In this document: positions 42,750 to 51,273 of the stretch, one piece after another
Layout of the letters: every line of letters begins with the position of its first letter
Position numbering within the stretch: position 1 is the stretch's first letter
NCBI GenBank assembly: GCA_905221615.1
Contig: CAJNDT010001846.1
Coordinates: 149,501-213,500 of the forward strand
DNA: 64,000 nucleotides
Reading direction: 5' to 3'
Source of the DNA: Symbiodinium sp. CCMP2592
Taxonomy: Eukaryota; Sar; Dinophyceae; Suessiales; Symbiodiniaceae
Position numbers and translations under genes: made by a program
The notes under the pieces: model-generated
The model's input: the letters and a program-made list of their open reading frames with translations, nothing else
Database searches by the model: none
What the model was told of the DNA's origin: nothing

Positions 42750-45700
42750 ATGGAAGCCCTGAGTTTGAAGCTGCGTCAGTGGTGCAGTCGACAGCCTGGA
42801 ACGTCGGAAGCCTCGGCTTTCAGTCAGGACTGCAATGGCCTGCTTGGCCTTGCACCCACCAACCCGGGGTCCTTGGGCAGAGTGGCTTCTGGACCTGTGC
42901 CAGCCTTGGCGCCGCTTGCGACAGCTGTGTCCGCTTTGAAAGGTTTTCTGCATGAGGCTGCTCGCGTGGCTTCTCAGTTTGCTACCCGACAGACGAATGT
43001 AGTGTCACCATACATTGGAGGAGTTGTTGGCGCGCCTGATACGACCGCATCAGATGGCTGCAAAACGCGAAGTTTTTCCATTGGCACGCTCAATCCTGGA
43101 CGCTCCGGGCTGCTCTCCCTGCATACGCATGAGGTGATTTGGTGGAGGCTGATTCGCATTGCTAATAAGTTAGTCACGCACCAGATTGACTTTTGTTTTT
43201 TACCAGCCTGGAGATGGCCGCCAGGAGCCGAGATCCCGGAAGATCTAGGGTTTCGGATGCTTGGCACTGCGAATGCCAAATGGGCCTCGATTGGTGCCCT
43301 TGTGAGTATGCGAATTGCTCCCCTTGTGCACCAACTCGACGCTTTCACGACTGATCGAACCTTGTGGTTGGCAGTAAATTTAGGTGGTGACTCTGCTTAC
43401 ATACTGGGAGGCTTTTATGCTGCACCTGGCGGAGACATAGAAACGTGGTCGCTCCTTCTGCAACAGCTTGAAACCATCTCGGCAACTTTCCTTGGAGTCC
43501 GTATTGTCCTGGCAGGAGACGCAAATGCGCACTTTTCAAAGATCGTGAAGCATGAGTCGCGCTGTAACTGCCTTCATTGCAAGCAGACCCCCAGAGACAG
43601 ACAGATTGAAGCGATGGTAGCAGCCTCGGGCCTTGCCGTGCTCAACGACGACACCCCCACGCCTGATTCCGGGACGATTATAGACCTCATCTTAGGGACC
43701 CCCGATGTTTGCACTAAAGCTGTCGTGCACCCTGAGACTCTCGGTGGCTCCGATCACCGTCTTGTGACGGCTCGATTGGGAGCAGTACCATGCTCCGAGC
43801 AGTGGCAGCCTGACGCGCGTGTTCAATGGTCTCATGGACACCTTTGGACTGAGGCTTTGTCATCAGTGCAAGAATCTACTCAGGTCATCCTCTCTGCTGT
43901 TGAAGAGGCCATCTCTGAGGTTTGTGAAACCCCGACCTTGCCAGTTAAGCGACGGAGAGCCATACTGGATGCAGCCGCTTGGTGTAGGGAAGTCCTCGTT
44001 GCTGTGGCAGGGCACCTCCATGGGCTGGTAGCTGTGACGGTTACCAGAAAGAAGAAACGTCAGTTGACTGAGCCAATTGCCCCCCTTCGCTTGGACAACT
44101 TGCAAGTCTCTAGAGCTGTTGCCGCTGCACAGTTGACTGCGCGGCAGAAATTTGCTGCCTTTTGTGCCGAGGACCCTGCTAAGGCTGATTCTTTTTTGTC
44201 TGGGTTCTTTAACCGGTCACGCCGTTTTGAAGTCGCCTTGGTCGATGAAGAGACACAGAAGACTTTAGGACCATTCCAAACTTCAGAGGTCATTGCTGCA
44301 GACATGAGTGCCAGGGCGAATAACAAATTTCCTGTTGACGATGAAGGCAGGAAAATCCTCGTTGACCTGGTTGCCGATATTCGCGCGGCGGGCGCACCGC
44401 CTACCGGTGTACCAGGTGTCCAGCAGTTACCATCAACCACGACAGCGCAACTACCCCGATTGTATTCGCAAGACGAGTTCCGAACTTGCCTGACGAAGAT
44501 TTGTGCCTCCAAGAAGTCGGTTCACACGCCGTTGGCTGCAGTCAAAGCTGGTTCATTGGTAACTGATAGCTTAGCACTGCAGCTCTGCAATTTGGGCAGA
44601 GCCTGTGGTCTGACAGCTGCTGCTTGGAGCACTCGGCACATTTCGCCCATCCGCAAGGCAGGACCCCAGTTAGTCACTTCCATCGCAAATTTGCGTCCTG
44701 TGAGTCGGGCGAGCGACATGTCGGCCATCCAGGATGCATTGTGGTTATCTCGTTGTAAGCCTTTCATTGAGAAATATACCGGTGAATGCCAATTAGGCGG
44801 GAGGTATGACTGCATCGCAATCATTGTGGCGTTGGTGCTCCATGCCCAAGTTCGTCATTACCAGGGATTGCTCACATATTTTCTTTTTGCAGATCTTAAG
44901 TGGGCGTTTGATGTGGCTGACGTGAACTTGATGCTCTTAACGTGCTATGAGGCTGGCATTGTGGGCCTTGATTGGCAGATGCTTGATGACTTCTTTAGGC
45001 AAGATGTTGCCGCAGTGGTAGTCGGAGGATGCCTTTCGGCACTGCTGAAGCTACCGGCTGGGATTCCTCAGGGTCGTCGGTTTAGCATGCATGCGTTTAT
45101 GGCATCTATGAAAATCTTGCAGACTACGATGGAGGCTGTAGCTCATACGTCGGCCACCATCTTGCCGGATTTTGCACGGGATGCACTGGAAGGGACGTGG
45201 CTGGCTCTTACGCCTGCGCCTCCTCCCGAGCTTGTACCTCAACCGATTTGCATCCGTACGATCGCGCGTGCCCTGCAACAATGCTTATTCTCCGGCGACG
45301 AACTGAACGCGAGAAGGTTGGCAATACATGTGTTGCCCCTTCTCCCGTCCTTTCGTGAGAGATCACAAGCCTTGGAATCCATGGGTCTAGGTTGTTTGGG
45401 ACCTCTCCTTTTTGTGGATGATGTTGCAGCGCCGTACCCAGATGCAGCATCTGTGGATGCTGTCCTCCTGCAGGGACTAGAGACTTTTGCTAGATTAGCC
45501 CGTGCTTCTTTCAATTTCGGCCCCCAGAAGACGGCAAGTATGGCTTGTTTCGAAGCACCTGCTGCGCGCGAACATGTTCCTGTTTATAAGCTGCTAGGCG
45601 TGGAGCTGGACAAGGACTTGACGTTTAGCCACAGGCGGTTGAAGCCCTCGAGGTCCCAAGACGGCTGGAACCGCTGTTGCTGTATGGGTCGGAGTTGCTT

Positions 45701-45767
45701 GTTCTCGCTGAGGGTGCAGAAGCGAGACTTAACAGACTGCAGAGTTCGTGGGCTAAAACCATCTTAG
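42750..45767 (+). CDS. LINE ORF2: endonuclease-reverse transcriptase (frameshifted, C-terminus detached)
   Basis: Frame of 1005 codons. Residues about 108-345 form an endonuclease/exonuclease/phosphatase (APE-type) domain: N115 in TLNPGR, FYAAP, GDANAH at 256-261, D312 in IIDLILG, and GSDHR with D335/H336. Residues about 620-935 form a reverse transcriptase: motif A DLKWAFD (715-721), motif B GIPQG (771-775), motif C FVDD (888-891), then a KTASM segment and LLGVELD. Known role of the family: nick target DNA and prime cDNA synthesis from the nick. Oddities: the catalytic Glu of the usual QET motif is Ala153 (LPAWRWP), and motifs B and C are 117 residues apart. Near 45635 the reading moves to another frame, so the last 40 or so residues of this frame are out of register. 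ATG 42750 follows an in-frame stop at 42744. Confidence 0.9.
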   Translation: MEALSLKLRQWCSRQPGTSEASAFSQDCNGLLGLAPTNPGSLGRVASGPVPALAPLATAVSALKGFLHEAARVASQFATRQTNVVSPYIGGVVGAPDTTASDGCKTRSFSIGTLNPGRSGLLSLHTHEVIWWRLIRIANKLVTHQIDFCFLPAWRWPPGAEIPEDLGFRMLGTANAKWASIGALVSMRIAPLVHQLDAFTTDRTLWLAVNLGGDSAYILGGFYAAPGGDIETWSLLLQQLETISATFLGVRIVLAGDANAHFSKIVKHESRCNCLHCKQTPRDRQIEAMVAASGLAVLNDDTPTPDSGTIIDLILGTPDVCTKAVVHPETLGGSDHRLVTARLGAVPCSEQWQPDARVQWSHGHLWTEALSSVQESTQVILSAVEEAISEVCETPTLPVKRRRAILDAAAWCREVLVAVAGHLHGLVAVTVTRKKKRQLTEPIAPLRLDNLQVSRAVAAAQLTARQKFAAFCAEDPAKADSFLSGFFNRSRRFEVALVDEETQKTLGPFQTSEVIAADMSARANNKFPVDDEGRKILVDLVADIRAAGAPPTGVPGVQQLPSTTTAQLPRLYSQDEFRTCLTKICASKKSVHTPLAAVKAGSLVTDSLALQLCNLGRACGLTAAAWSTRHISPIRKAGPQLVTSIANLRPVSRASDMSAIQDALWLSRCKPFIEKYTGECQLGGRYDCIAIIVALVLHAQVRHYQGLLTYFLFADLKWAFDVADVNLMLLTCYEAGIVGLDWQMLDDFFRQDVAAVVVGGCLSALLKLPAGIPQGRRFSMHAFMASMKILQTTMEAVAHTSATILPDFARDALEGTWLALTPAPPPELVPQPICIRTIARALQQCLFSGDELNARRLAIHVLPLLPSFRERSQALESMGLGCLGPLLFVDDVAAPYPDAASVDAVLLQGLETFARLARASFNFGPQKTASMACFEAPAAREHVPVYKLLGVELDKDLTFSHRRLKPSRSQDGWNRCCCMGRSCLFSLRVQKRDLTDCRVRGLKPS

Positions 45768-45788
45768 GGGCACGGGGTTTCACAGAGG
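45632..45788 (+). pseudogene. LINE ORF2 continuation in shifted frame, cut by the insertion
   Basis: In the +2 frame the LINE protein continues with LLLYGSELL and LNRLQSSWAKTILGARG, the usual conserved stretch that follows the RT thumb in LINE ORF2 proteins. The spacing from LLGVELD is shorter than usual, so a small deletion probably accompanied the frameshift. The frame runs into the 12-bp repeat at 45777-45788; beyond that point the sequence belongs to the inserted element. Confidence 0.8.
45777..45788 (+). repeat. Left 12-bp target-site duplication of the insertion
   Basis: GTTTCACAGAGG, repeated exactly at 49828-49839. Flanking bases differ on both sides, so the match is exactly 12 bp. 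Confidence 0.85.
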
Positions 45789-45987
45789 AGGGGGGGCACG
45801 AACCACGCAAAGAAACAACAAATAGGAACCACGCTTCGGTTTCAAAGGAACCGCGACAAGAATTTAAGAATCTCTTCAAGTAACACTGTCGTGGAACAGT
45901 CCTGGGAAGCCTATAGGCCTCCATGGGCATCTGCGGGCCCATGTTCGTTGTGCTTAACAACCCGCTTCAGCTCGGAGGCTCAGGAGT

Positions 45988-46400
45988 CATGATAACGTCC
46001 AGATCAGAGCCCATCCGTTTCCGCAGAGCAACCATGGGCCAACCATGATTACGTCCAGATCAGAGCCCATCCGTTCCCACAGAGCATCCATGGGCCAACC
46101 ATGATGTTGAGATCACAGTCCATCCATTCCCGCGCAGCATGGGCCACAACCACGATAACGTCCCCAGATCAAACTCCATCCATTCCCACAGAGCATCCAT
46201 GGGTCAACCATGATAACGTCCTGATCAGACCATCTGTTCCCGCAGAGCATCCATGTGCCAACCATGATTACGTCCAGATCAAACTGCATCCATTCGCACA
46301 GAGCATCCATTTGCCAACCATGATAACGTCCAGATCAAACTACATCCATTCGCACAGAGCACCCAATGGGCCAACCATGATAACGTCCAGATCAGACCAG
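45988..46400 (+). repeat. Minisatellite, about 57-bp unit, 7.4 copies
   Basis: Units begin with CATGATAACGTCCAGATCA and end with GAGCATCCATGGGCCAAC. Units differ by point changes and small indels; the third is the most diverged. The track lies inside the 4-kb insertion. Confidence 0.9.
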
Positions 46401-46404
46401 CAAA

Positions 46405-46615
46405 CGAAGTCCGAAGTCGGTCCACCAATCCGTGCGTCGTTTGGTTAGAGGGACTCTCGGGGGAAAGGGCAAACAACGTCCGATTTCGATCCAAATTCCG
46501 AAATTGAACCGCAAATCGTGCGTCGTTTGGTTTGGGGGACGGATAGGGCAAACGACGTCCGATTTCGCCCCGAACTACGGAATTGAGACCCAAATCGTGC
46601 ATCGTTTGCTTTTGG
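46405..46615. repeat. Hairpin-repeat cluster 1 (60-bp palindromic unit, 3 copies)
   Basis: Each unit opens with GCAAACGACGTCCGATTTCG and closes with AAATCGTGCGTCGTTTG, which are near-perfect inverted complements. The first unit (about 46408-46445) is decayed; the next two are clear. Confidence 0.85.
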
Positions 46616-46639
46616 GGGGGTCAGGACAGGGGTTTCGGT

Positions 46640-46995
46640 CCATGGCACACACTCCCCATTTGGCAAATTGGACTTCTTCCCCTCCATAGTGGCAAGCTGG
46701 AGCACAGGGGACTGTGATGGAGGAGATCGCACAAGCCGCTACTTTATGGGCCTCGCCGCTCAGGGTGAAAGAGGGGGACAAACCGTGGAGTTTGATGGCA
46801 AGTAGAGAGGCGCTTGCCACACACATGCCAAGAGGCCATCGGAGCCTCAATCATTACTGGTGTGTGTGTTCCGTCATGCACGCTCGGTCGGGCTAGGAGC
46901 GCATCCTCCCAGACTCTTGGATGCTTCGTCGCAAAGAGCTGAAACTGAGACGACCAATTTGGCAAATTGGACTTCTTTCCCTCCATACCTTGCCT
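46640..46995 (+). repeat. Duplicated segment inside the insertion
   Basis: The phrase TTGGCAAATTGGACTTCTT followed by a CCCTCCATA end occurs at about 46661 and again at about 46959. The DNA between them is unique with no gene recognised. Confidence 0.6.
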
Positions 46996-47176
46996 ACGTG
47001 AGTCGGACCTTCTGCTGGAAGCAAGCCAGACGAGGAACATCAGACAGCCAACTTGGACGGCAGAGCTTTCCAAGTTTTGCTTGCTATGGATGAAAGAAAG
47101 CGATGCCGCAAGAATCAAGTGCTCGTGTTGGCGACACAGGTGGAGCGGACATTGTCCACACCCCAACGCCTGATGT

Positions 47177-47177
47177 C

Positions 47178-47220
<43 letters not shown>

Positions 47221-47226
47221 CAGTAG
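47177..47226 (+). repeat. GTA microsatellite
   Basis: About 15 GTA triplets, inside the 4-kb insertion. Confidence 0.95.
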
Positions 47227-47689
47227 TGCGTGGGGATTTGTTCTTGATGATGTTCCTTGTCGCTCACCCCACCGAGCTATATTGGGTAATGATGTGGTTG
47301 CCCTCAACAGACTCGATACGCTCTCTCCTTCACTCCCACTTGCAAGCGCTACTTCCAGGGCAGGCAGATCCAGAGTTCGCTTGTTTTCCACCTTCGCGGC
47401 CAGCGATGGATCGTCTGTGCTCGGGATGGCTCTGTTCCTCGGAAAGGTCACAGAAGACGAAAGCTATTTTAGCTAGCGGCAATGCTTTCTAGAGCTTGTG
47501 CTCATTCTTGAGCCAAAGTTGCATGGGCGGCATATGATAAAGTGAGCTCTGTGGTATGCGTAGCATGCCCACAGGCCTGCACCTAGAGATGGAGAACCGT
47601 AGCGTGCCTCCACTCTTGACCTATACAAGGTCGCACTCATAGCTCTTATCGTGACACCATAGAACTTGACTAGGCATCGCAGTCCGTTC

Positions 47690-48215
47690 GCAAGTAGAAG
47701 CACTAGTAGAAGCAGTAGAAGTAGTAGAAGTAGTAGTAGCAGTAGTAGTAGTAGTAGTAGGCGTCGTAGCAGCAGCAGCAATCGCACCGGCAGCAGCAGC
47801 AGGACTAATAGTGTCAAGAGCAGGAGCAGAACATCAGCAGTCGCAGCACCAGCACCAGTAGCAGTGGGCCCGGGTGTATTCGGGCATATGGGAATGGGCT
47901 AGTGGGAATGGGTGGGTTTGGGAGGGTTTCGGTGATTTTGCACGATTTTGGTAGTTTGGTTGTGCTCTTGGCGGTTTTTGGGCATTTCGAAATTTCGATT
48001 CTGGTGGGGAAAGGACACCGTGGGGATTGAGCCCGTGATCCTGCCCAATACGAGTGTGAGGCGGCCGCACGCCCAAAAAACTATCTGCTACAGCTCAGAG
48101 GGCGGGCGTACGGTAGTCTCGATCCGCATGGGTGTTGTTTGGGCTCTTTCTCACCTGGAATCGAGATTTTGGGACGACCAAAGGCTCTGTGAGGACCTGG
48201 CGCTGTCGTGGGAAT
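47690..48215 (+). mobile_element. SINE-like unit, copy 1
   Basis: Begins in AGT/AGC triplets. It shares with copy 2 a GAGCAGGAGCAGAACATCAG stretch, a GTGTATTCGGGC stretch, a GGTTGTGCTCTTGGCGG stretch and a GTGGGGATTGAGCCC stretch. It ends in a decayed tRNA-like part (A box near 48089, B box near 48116) followed by TGTTGTTTGGGCTCTTTC. Confidence 0.6.
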
Positions 48216-48519
48216 CCTGCTCTTGCGGGACATCCGGGTCTGGAGGGACATCCGGCTCTCGTGGGACCGGCTCTGGCTTGATATTGTTGTAGTGAGAGGT
48301 TCCATGAAAGGACGAGTTGATTTGAATCTACTAGTCTTCAGCTTCCCAAAATGGGTTTGTTGAGGCCGATAATGATGATGATGATGTCGATGTCGAAGGT
48401 TTGGAGTGGCCATCGCAGCCATCCCATCTTCCATCCATGCTATTTCATTGATCGCTCATGCCAATTCATGCTTGTTTGCAACAGTTCTCAGCACTTCTCA
48501 GCAGCTGTCACCTTGACCG

Positions 48520-49085
48520 CAAAAAGTGGTAGTAGTCGCCGAAGAGAGGTAGTCGTCGTGGCGTGCAGCAGTTTTTGTGGTAGTAGTGGTGGGAGTAGTC
48601 GTCGTCGCAGCAGCAGCAGCAGCGGTAGAAGTAGCAGCAGCAGCAGCAGCAGCAGCAATCGCACCGGCAGCAGCAGCAGTAGTACTGGTATTGTCAAGAG
48701 CAGGAGCAGAACATCAGCAGTCGCCGCACCAGCACCAGCAGCAGCGGGCCCGTGTATTCGGGCTTTTGGGAATGGGCAAGTGGGAATGGATTTGCACGGT
48801 TTTGGTATTTTGGTTGTGCTCTCGGCGGTTTTTGGTCATCTAAATATTTCGATTCCGGGTGGGGGAAGGGCCCAAGTGACACTGTGGGGATTGAGCCCGC
48901 GATCCTGCCCAAAAGGACTAATGAGGCAACCGCCCGCCGTGAGACACAGCCGGCTATAGCTCAGTCGGTGAGCGGACGCCTTGCAAGCCATGTCGAACGC
49001 ATGCGCAGGCTCGATCTCCGTTGGTGTTGTTTGGGCTCTTTCCCACCTGGACTCAAAGGCTCTGTGTGGACCTCGCAGCATGTAG
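48520..49085 (+). mobile_element. SINE-like unit, copy 2
   Basis: Direct repeat of copy 1 about 870 bp downstream, with the same order of shared stretches but a longer and better-preserved tRNA-like region at 48949-49020. The 5' part is CAG/AGT triplets. The two copies differ by many substitutions and indels. Confidence 0.6.
48949..49020 (+). ncRNA. tRNA-like promoter region of the SINE unit
   Basis: GCCGGCT at 48949-48955 resembles an acceptor 5' strand. An A-box-like TAGCTCAGTCGG lies at 48957-48968, with a D-stem GCTC/GAGC. A 7-base loop with TGC in the anticodon position lies near 48982, and a B-box-like GGCTCGATCTCC lies at 49008-49019. The anticodon stem is broken and no matching 3' acceptor strand follows. 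It is therefore a tRNA-derived head, possibly tRNA-Ala type, and not a functional tRNA gene. Confidence 0.5.
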
Positions 49086-49134
49086 TTTTCCGGGATTGCT
49101 TTGGTCGGTGTAGCAGTCCCAAATTGCCCAAAGG

Positions 49135-49520
49135 GGCAAACGACGTCCGATTTCGGCCTGAACCGCGAAATTGAAACCCAAATCGTGCGTCGTTTGCTTC
49201 GGGAGTTCCGAAATTTCCAGAAAGTGCAAACGACGTTCGATTTCGGTCCAAATCTCGAAATTGAACCCCAAGTCATGCGTCGTTTGGTTTTGGTTGGTGA
49301 CTTTCGGGATAGGGCTTCGTTCTGTGAAATGTATTCCGAGACTGCCCAAAAAGGCAAACGACGTCCGATTTCGCCTTGAACTGCGACATTGAAGCCCAAA
49401 TCGTGCGTCGTTTGCTTTTGGGGTTCCGAAATTGCCAGAAAGTGCAAACGACGTCCGATTTCGGTCCAAATTTCGAAATTGAACCCCAAATCGTGCGTCG
49501 TTTGCTTTTGGGGTTCCGAA
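49135..49520. repeat. Hairpin-repeat cluster 2 (same 60-bp palindromic unit, 4 copies)
   Basis: Units start near 49137, 49230, 49354 and 49443. They are the same family as 46405-46615, again with GCAAACGACGTCCGATTTCG paired against AAATCGTGCGTCGTTTGC. Spacers contain the phrase GGGGTTCCGAAATT. Confidence 0.88.
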
Positions 49521-49539
49521 ATTACCAGAAAGTGGCCTT

Positions 49540-49827
49540 CTTGGACCACGTGGCCTTCTCGGCCTTCTCGGACGGACCACTTGGCCCAACTCGCCTTCTC
49601 GGCCCTCCATAGGGGCCTACTCGCTTTCTTGGCCCCCCATAGGGGCCTGCTTCATTGACGGATTCGGGCCAAGAAAACCCTGCGGTGCGGCACAGCAGAA
49701 CTCACACGGAAGCAGAAGCACTCAGTCACTCACGCAAAACTCAGTCACTCACTGATTAGATACCTGTCATGGTTCGCAAACTTCTGTTGTAGTTCCTTAA
49801 CAGCAGAGTGTGGTTCGCACTCCTGCT
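49540..49827. other. Right end of the 4-kb insertion
   Basis: Short GGCCTTCTCGG-type direct repeats (49550-49660) and a repeated CACTCAGTCACTCAC phrase (49717-49752) precede a unique right end. That end holds two GGTTCGCA motifs (about 49771 and 49813), which mirror the CGAACCAC motif at the left end. Confidence 0.5.
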
Positions 49828-49839
49828 GTTTCACAGAGG
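49828..49839 (+). repeat. Right 12-bp target-site duplication of the insertion
   Basis: GTTTCACAGAGG, identical to 45777-45788. The LINE reading frame resumes directly after it, in phase with the frame entering the left copy. Confidence 0.85.
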
Positions 49840-50669
49840 TGCGTGGCACCCTTGCAGTTGCAGAGTGTGGGTGGAGCCTTCGGCTGGGTACAGCCATGCT
49901 CGAAAAAGCTGTTCTTTTCTACAACAAGTTGCTTCTCCTGCCGGCAAGTCACCCTGCTAATAAGATGTTGAAACTTGCTTTGCTTGCGCCGTGCGACACT
50001 TGGGCACGGCGAGTCCAGGCCATTATGTCTGACCCTCGCCTCCCCGGTCCAATCCCAGACATCTTTGCTGCACGTGTAATTGATGTCAATGAAGAGCGCC
50101 TGGTCTTCACTGATAGTACTGTACGTCGGAGAATACTGCGCAAGTACAAGTGGGATGTGGTGCGGCCTGCCGTGCTGCATCTGGATTCAGCTGTTTTTCG
50201 CAGAGATGCGAGAAAGGAGTTGCCAGGCATTCGTGCTTCGTATGAGGATCTAGGTTGTTTCTCCAAAACTGCCATCAGCCTGTTGCTTGTCAACGACGTA
50301 TCGTGGAGATTTGTCCGCATCTGGTATCTGATTAAACTTACAGGGGCATGGCCTATGGGACTCTTTGACGTCGAGACGCAGATGGGCGAGTTACCTTTCT
50401 GTAGGTTGTGTGGATGCAGGAATATTGCGACCTTCCATGTGTTGGGGGAATGCAGGGATGGCCGCAGCAGGCCGATTTCTGCGCCAGCTGTGCCGGATCT
50501 TTTCCGAGAGCCTGCCAACCACGGCGACTTCTTACAGCATGTAACCTTCGTAGGTTCGCAAGTTGAAGCTCAGATCCGTTGGCACCTGTGTCAACAGAAC
50601 GATGAACGGGATGAGGCCCGCATGGATGCTTGGACCATGGATTTCGAGAGAGGCGGTCACGAGCACTGA
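49839..50669 (+). pseudogene. C-terminal part of LINE ORF2 with zinc knuckle
   Basis: 276 codons in the phase that continues the left fragment across the 12-bp repeat. The first codon is GTG, not a real start; this is the detached 3' part of ORF2. It opens with AECGWSLRLGTAM, a conserved segment after the RT domain in LINE proteins. It then carries a C-x2-C-x8-H-x4-C knuckle (C188, C191, H200, C205; CRLC ... HVLGEC) near the end, as found at the C-terminus of LINE ORF2 proteins. The frame itself is undamaged, so the insertion was the event that separated it. Confidence 0.85.
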
Positions 50670-50805
50670 AACAAAACAGTTAGCATATTGTCCCGACCTG
50701 CAAGGCTCCCCTTGAGGTACCGCACAATATGCTTAGTAGATCACTCTGGTGCAGCGTTGCTCCACCACGTGTTCTGCAGTGGCGCTCCATTACCATTACC
50801 ATTAC
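50670..50805 (+). other. LINE 3' UTR and short-repeat tail
   Basis: About 117 bp of UTR, then three CCATTA-type hexamers ending at 50805. A short tandem tail in place of poly(A) is a known 3' end in several LINE clades. Ordinary CCCTAAA-bearing DNA resumes soon after, near 50860. Confidence 0.65.
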
Positions 50806-51027
50806 AAAGCAAGATATCATTCTGCATCCCGACTATAGTACAACTCAGGACAATCAAGCTAGACCCTAACCCGTATCCAGAGCCAGCCTAAAGGACCAAA
50901 TGAGCCGTAAAAGTAGGGGCCCCGTACCCATGTACTACGAATCCCTATGGTATATGAACCTTAAACCCTTTTAGGGTTCATTTCGTCCCTAAGGAGGTGG
51001 TGATTCGTCGAGTACCTTCAGGCAATA

Positions 51028-51124
51028 CAGGAGCCCACCATGAAGGGTATATTGCGGGGTTCCTTACTGTCATTATAGTATAATATACTCCCCAAAACCA
51101 AATCTTATTCTTAAGCCCCCTATG
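51028..51124. mobile_element. Family F element (reverse), decayed
   Basis: AGGAGCCCACCATGAAGGGT at the left, TCTTATTCTTAAGCCCCCTA at the right. Confidence 0.5.
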
Positions 51125-51176
51125 CTAAAAGCCATATAAACCTGTTATTACAGCAAACCTTACGAAACCCTTAACC

Positions 51177-51273
51177 TACTTGTCGGGTATCATGGGGAAC
51201 TAAAGGTTAAGCTTTTTGGTTGTATAGGGACTATACTACCCAAAAAGGTTAAAGGTTACCTGCTCGACTACTA
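51177..51273. mobile_element. Family K element
   Basis: TACTTGTCGGGTATCATGGG at the left, TACCTGCTCGACTACTA at the right. Confidence 0.88.

Larger units (their letters stand above)
45789..49827. mobile_element. 4.04-kb non-autonomous insertion inside LINE ORF2
   Basis: Bounded by a perfect 12-bp direct repeat. The outer ends are weakly inverted: the left end carries gcacgaaccac and the right end gtggttcgcac, and about 14 of the 20 terminal positions match as an inverted repeat. No transposase, integrase or RT frame is present. Contents in order: a short unique left end, a 57-bp minisatellite, a hairpin-repeat cluster, a duplicated unique segment, a GTA array, two tRNA-like SINE units, a second hairpin-repeat cluster, and a unique right end. 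Long open frames here (for example 48836-49549 on the - strand) are read-throughs of tandem repeats. A 12-bp duplication is longer than the usual 8-11 bp of hAT or Mutator-type elements, so the class is open. Confidence 0.75.
39951..50805 (+). mobile_element. Non-LTR retrotransposon (LINE), split by a nested insertion
   Basis: Order on the + strand: T-rich leader, ORF1-like frame, triplet array, ORF2 with endonuclease then reverse transcriptase, C-terminal zinc knuckle, and a short 3' UTR ending in a (CCATTA)n tail at 50787-50805. This order is typical of LINEs. CCCTAAA motifs and foldback elements, dense elsewhere, are absent from the LINE. The 5' end is not resolved; it lies somewhere between about 38950 and 39920, and no target-site duplication for the LINE itself was found. 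The coding part is broken by a 4.04-kb insertion (45789-49827) and one frameshift near 45635, so this copy cannot make a full ORF2. Confidence 0.88.

Noticed and set aside
41063..42762. Three overlapping + strand frames of 529-552 codons
   Set aside because: The + strand has almost no adenine over 1.5 kb, so stops cannot occur in any frame; products are poly-Val, poly-Cys/Gly or poly-Leu.
42279..42953. 224-codon - strand frame rich in Gln, Asn and Thr
   Set aside because: Antisense shadow of the GTT array and of the start of LINE ORF2.
45988..46400. CRISPR-like or regulatory direct repeats
   Set aside because: The whole 57-bp unit is repeated with point changes and has no spacer portion; an ordinary minisatellite.
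46744..47451. 235-codon - strand frame with a poly-Leu run
   Set aside because: Crosses the GTA microsatellite and unique insertion DNA; no conserved motif and no start or family support.
48949..49020. Functional tRNA gene
   Set aside because: A and B boxes and a D stem are present, but the anticodon stem is broken and there is no 3' acceptor strand.
48836..49610. Overlapping - strand frames of 185 and 237 codons
   Set aside because: Read-through of the 60-bp hairpin repeat; the protein is the same repeated phrase (KQTTHDLGFNFE type) in two frames.
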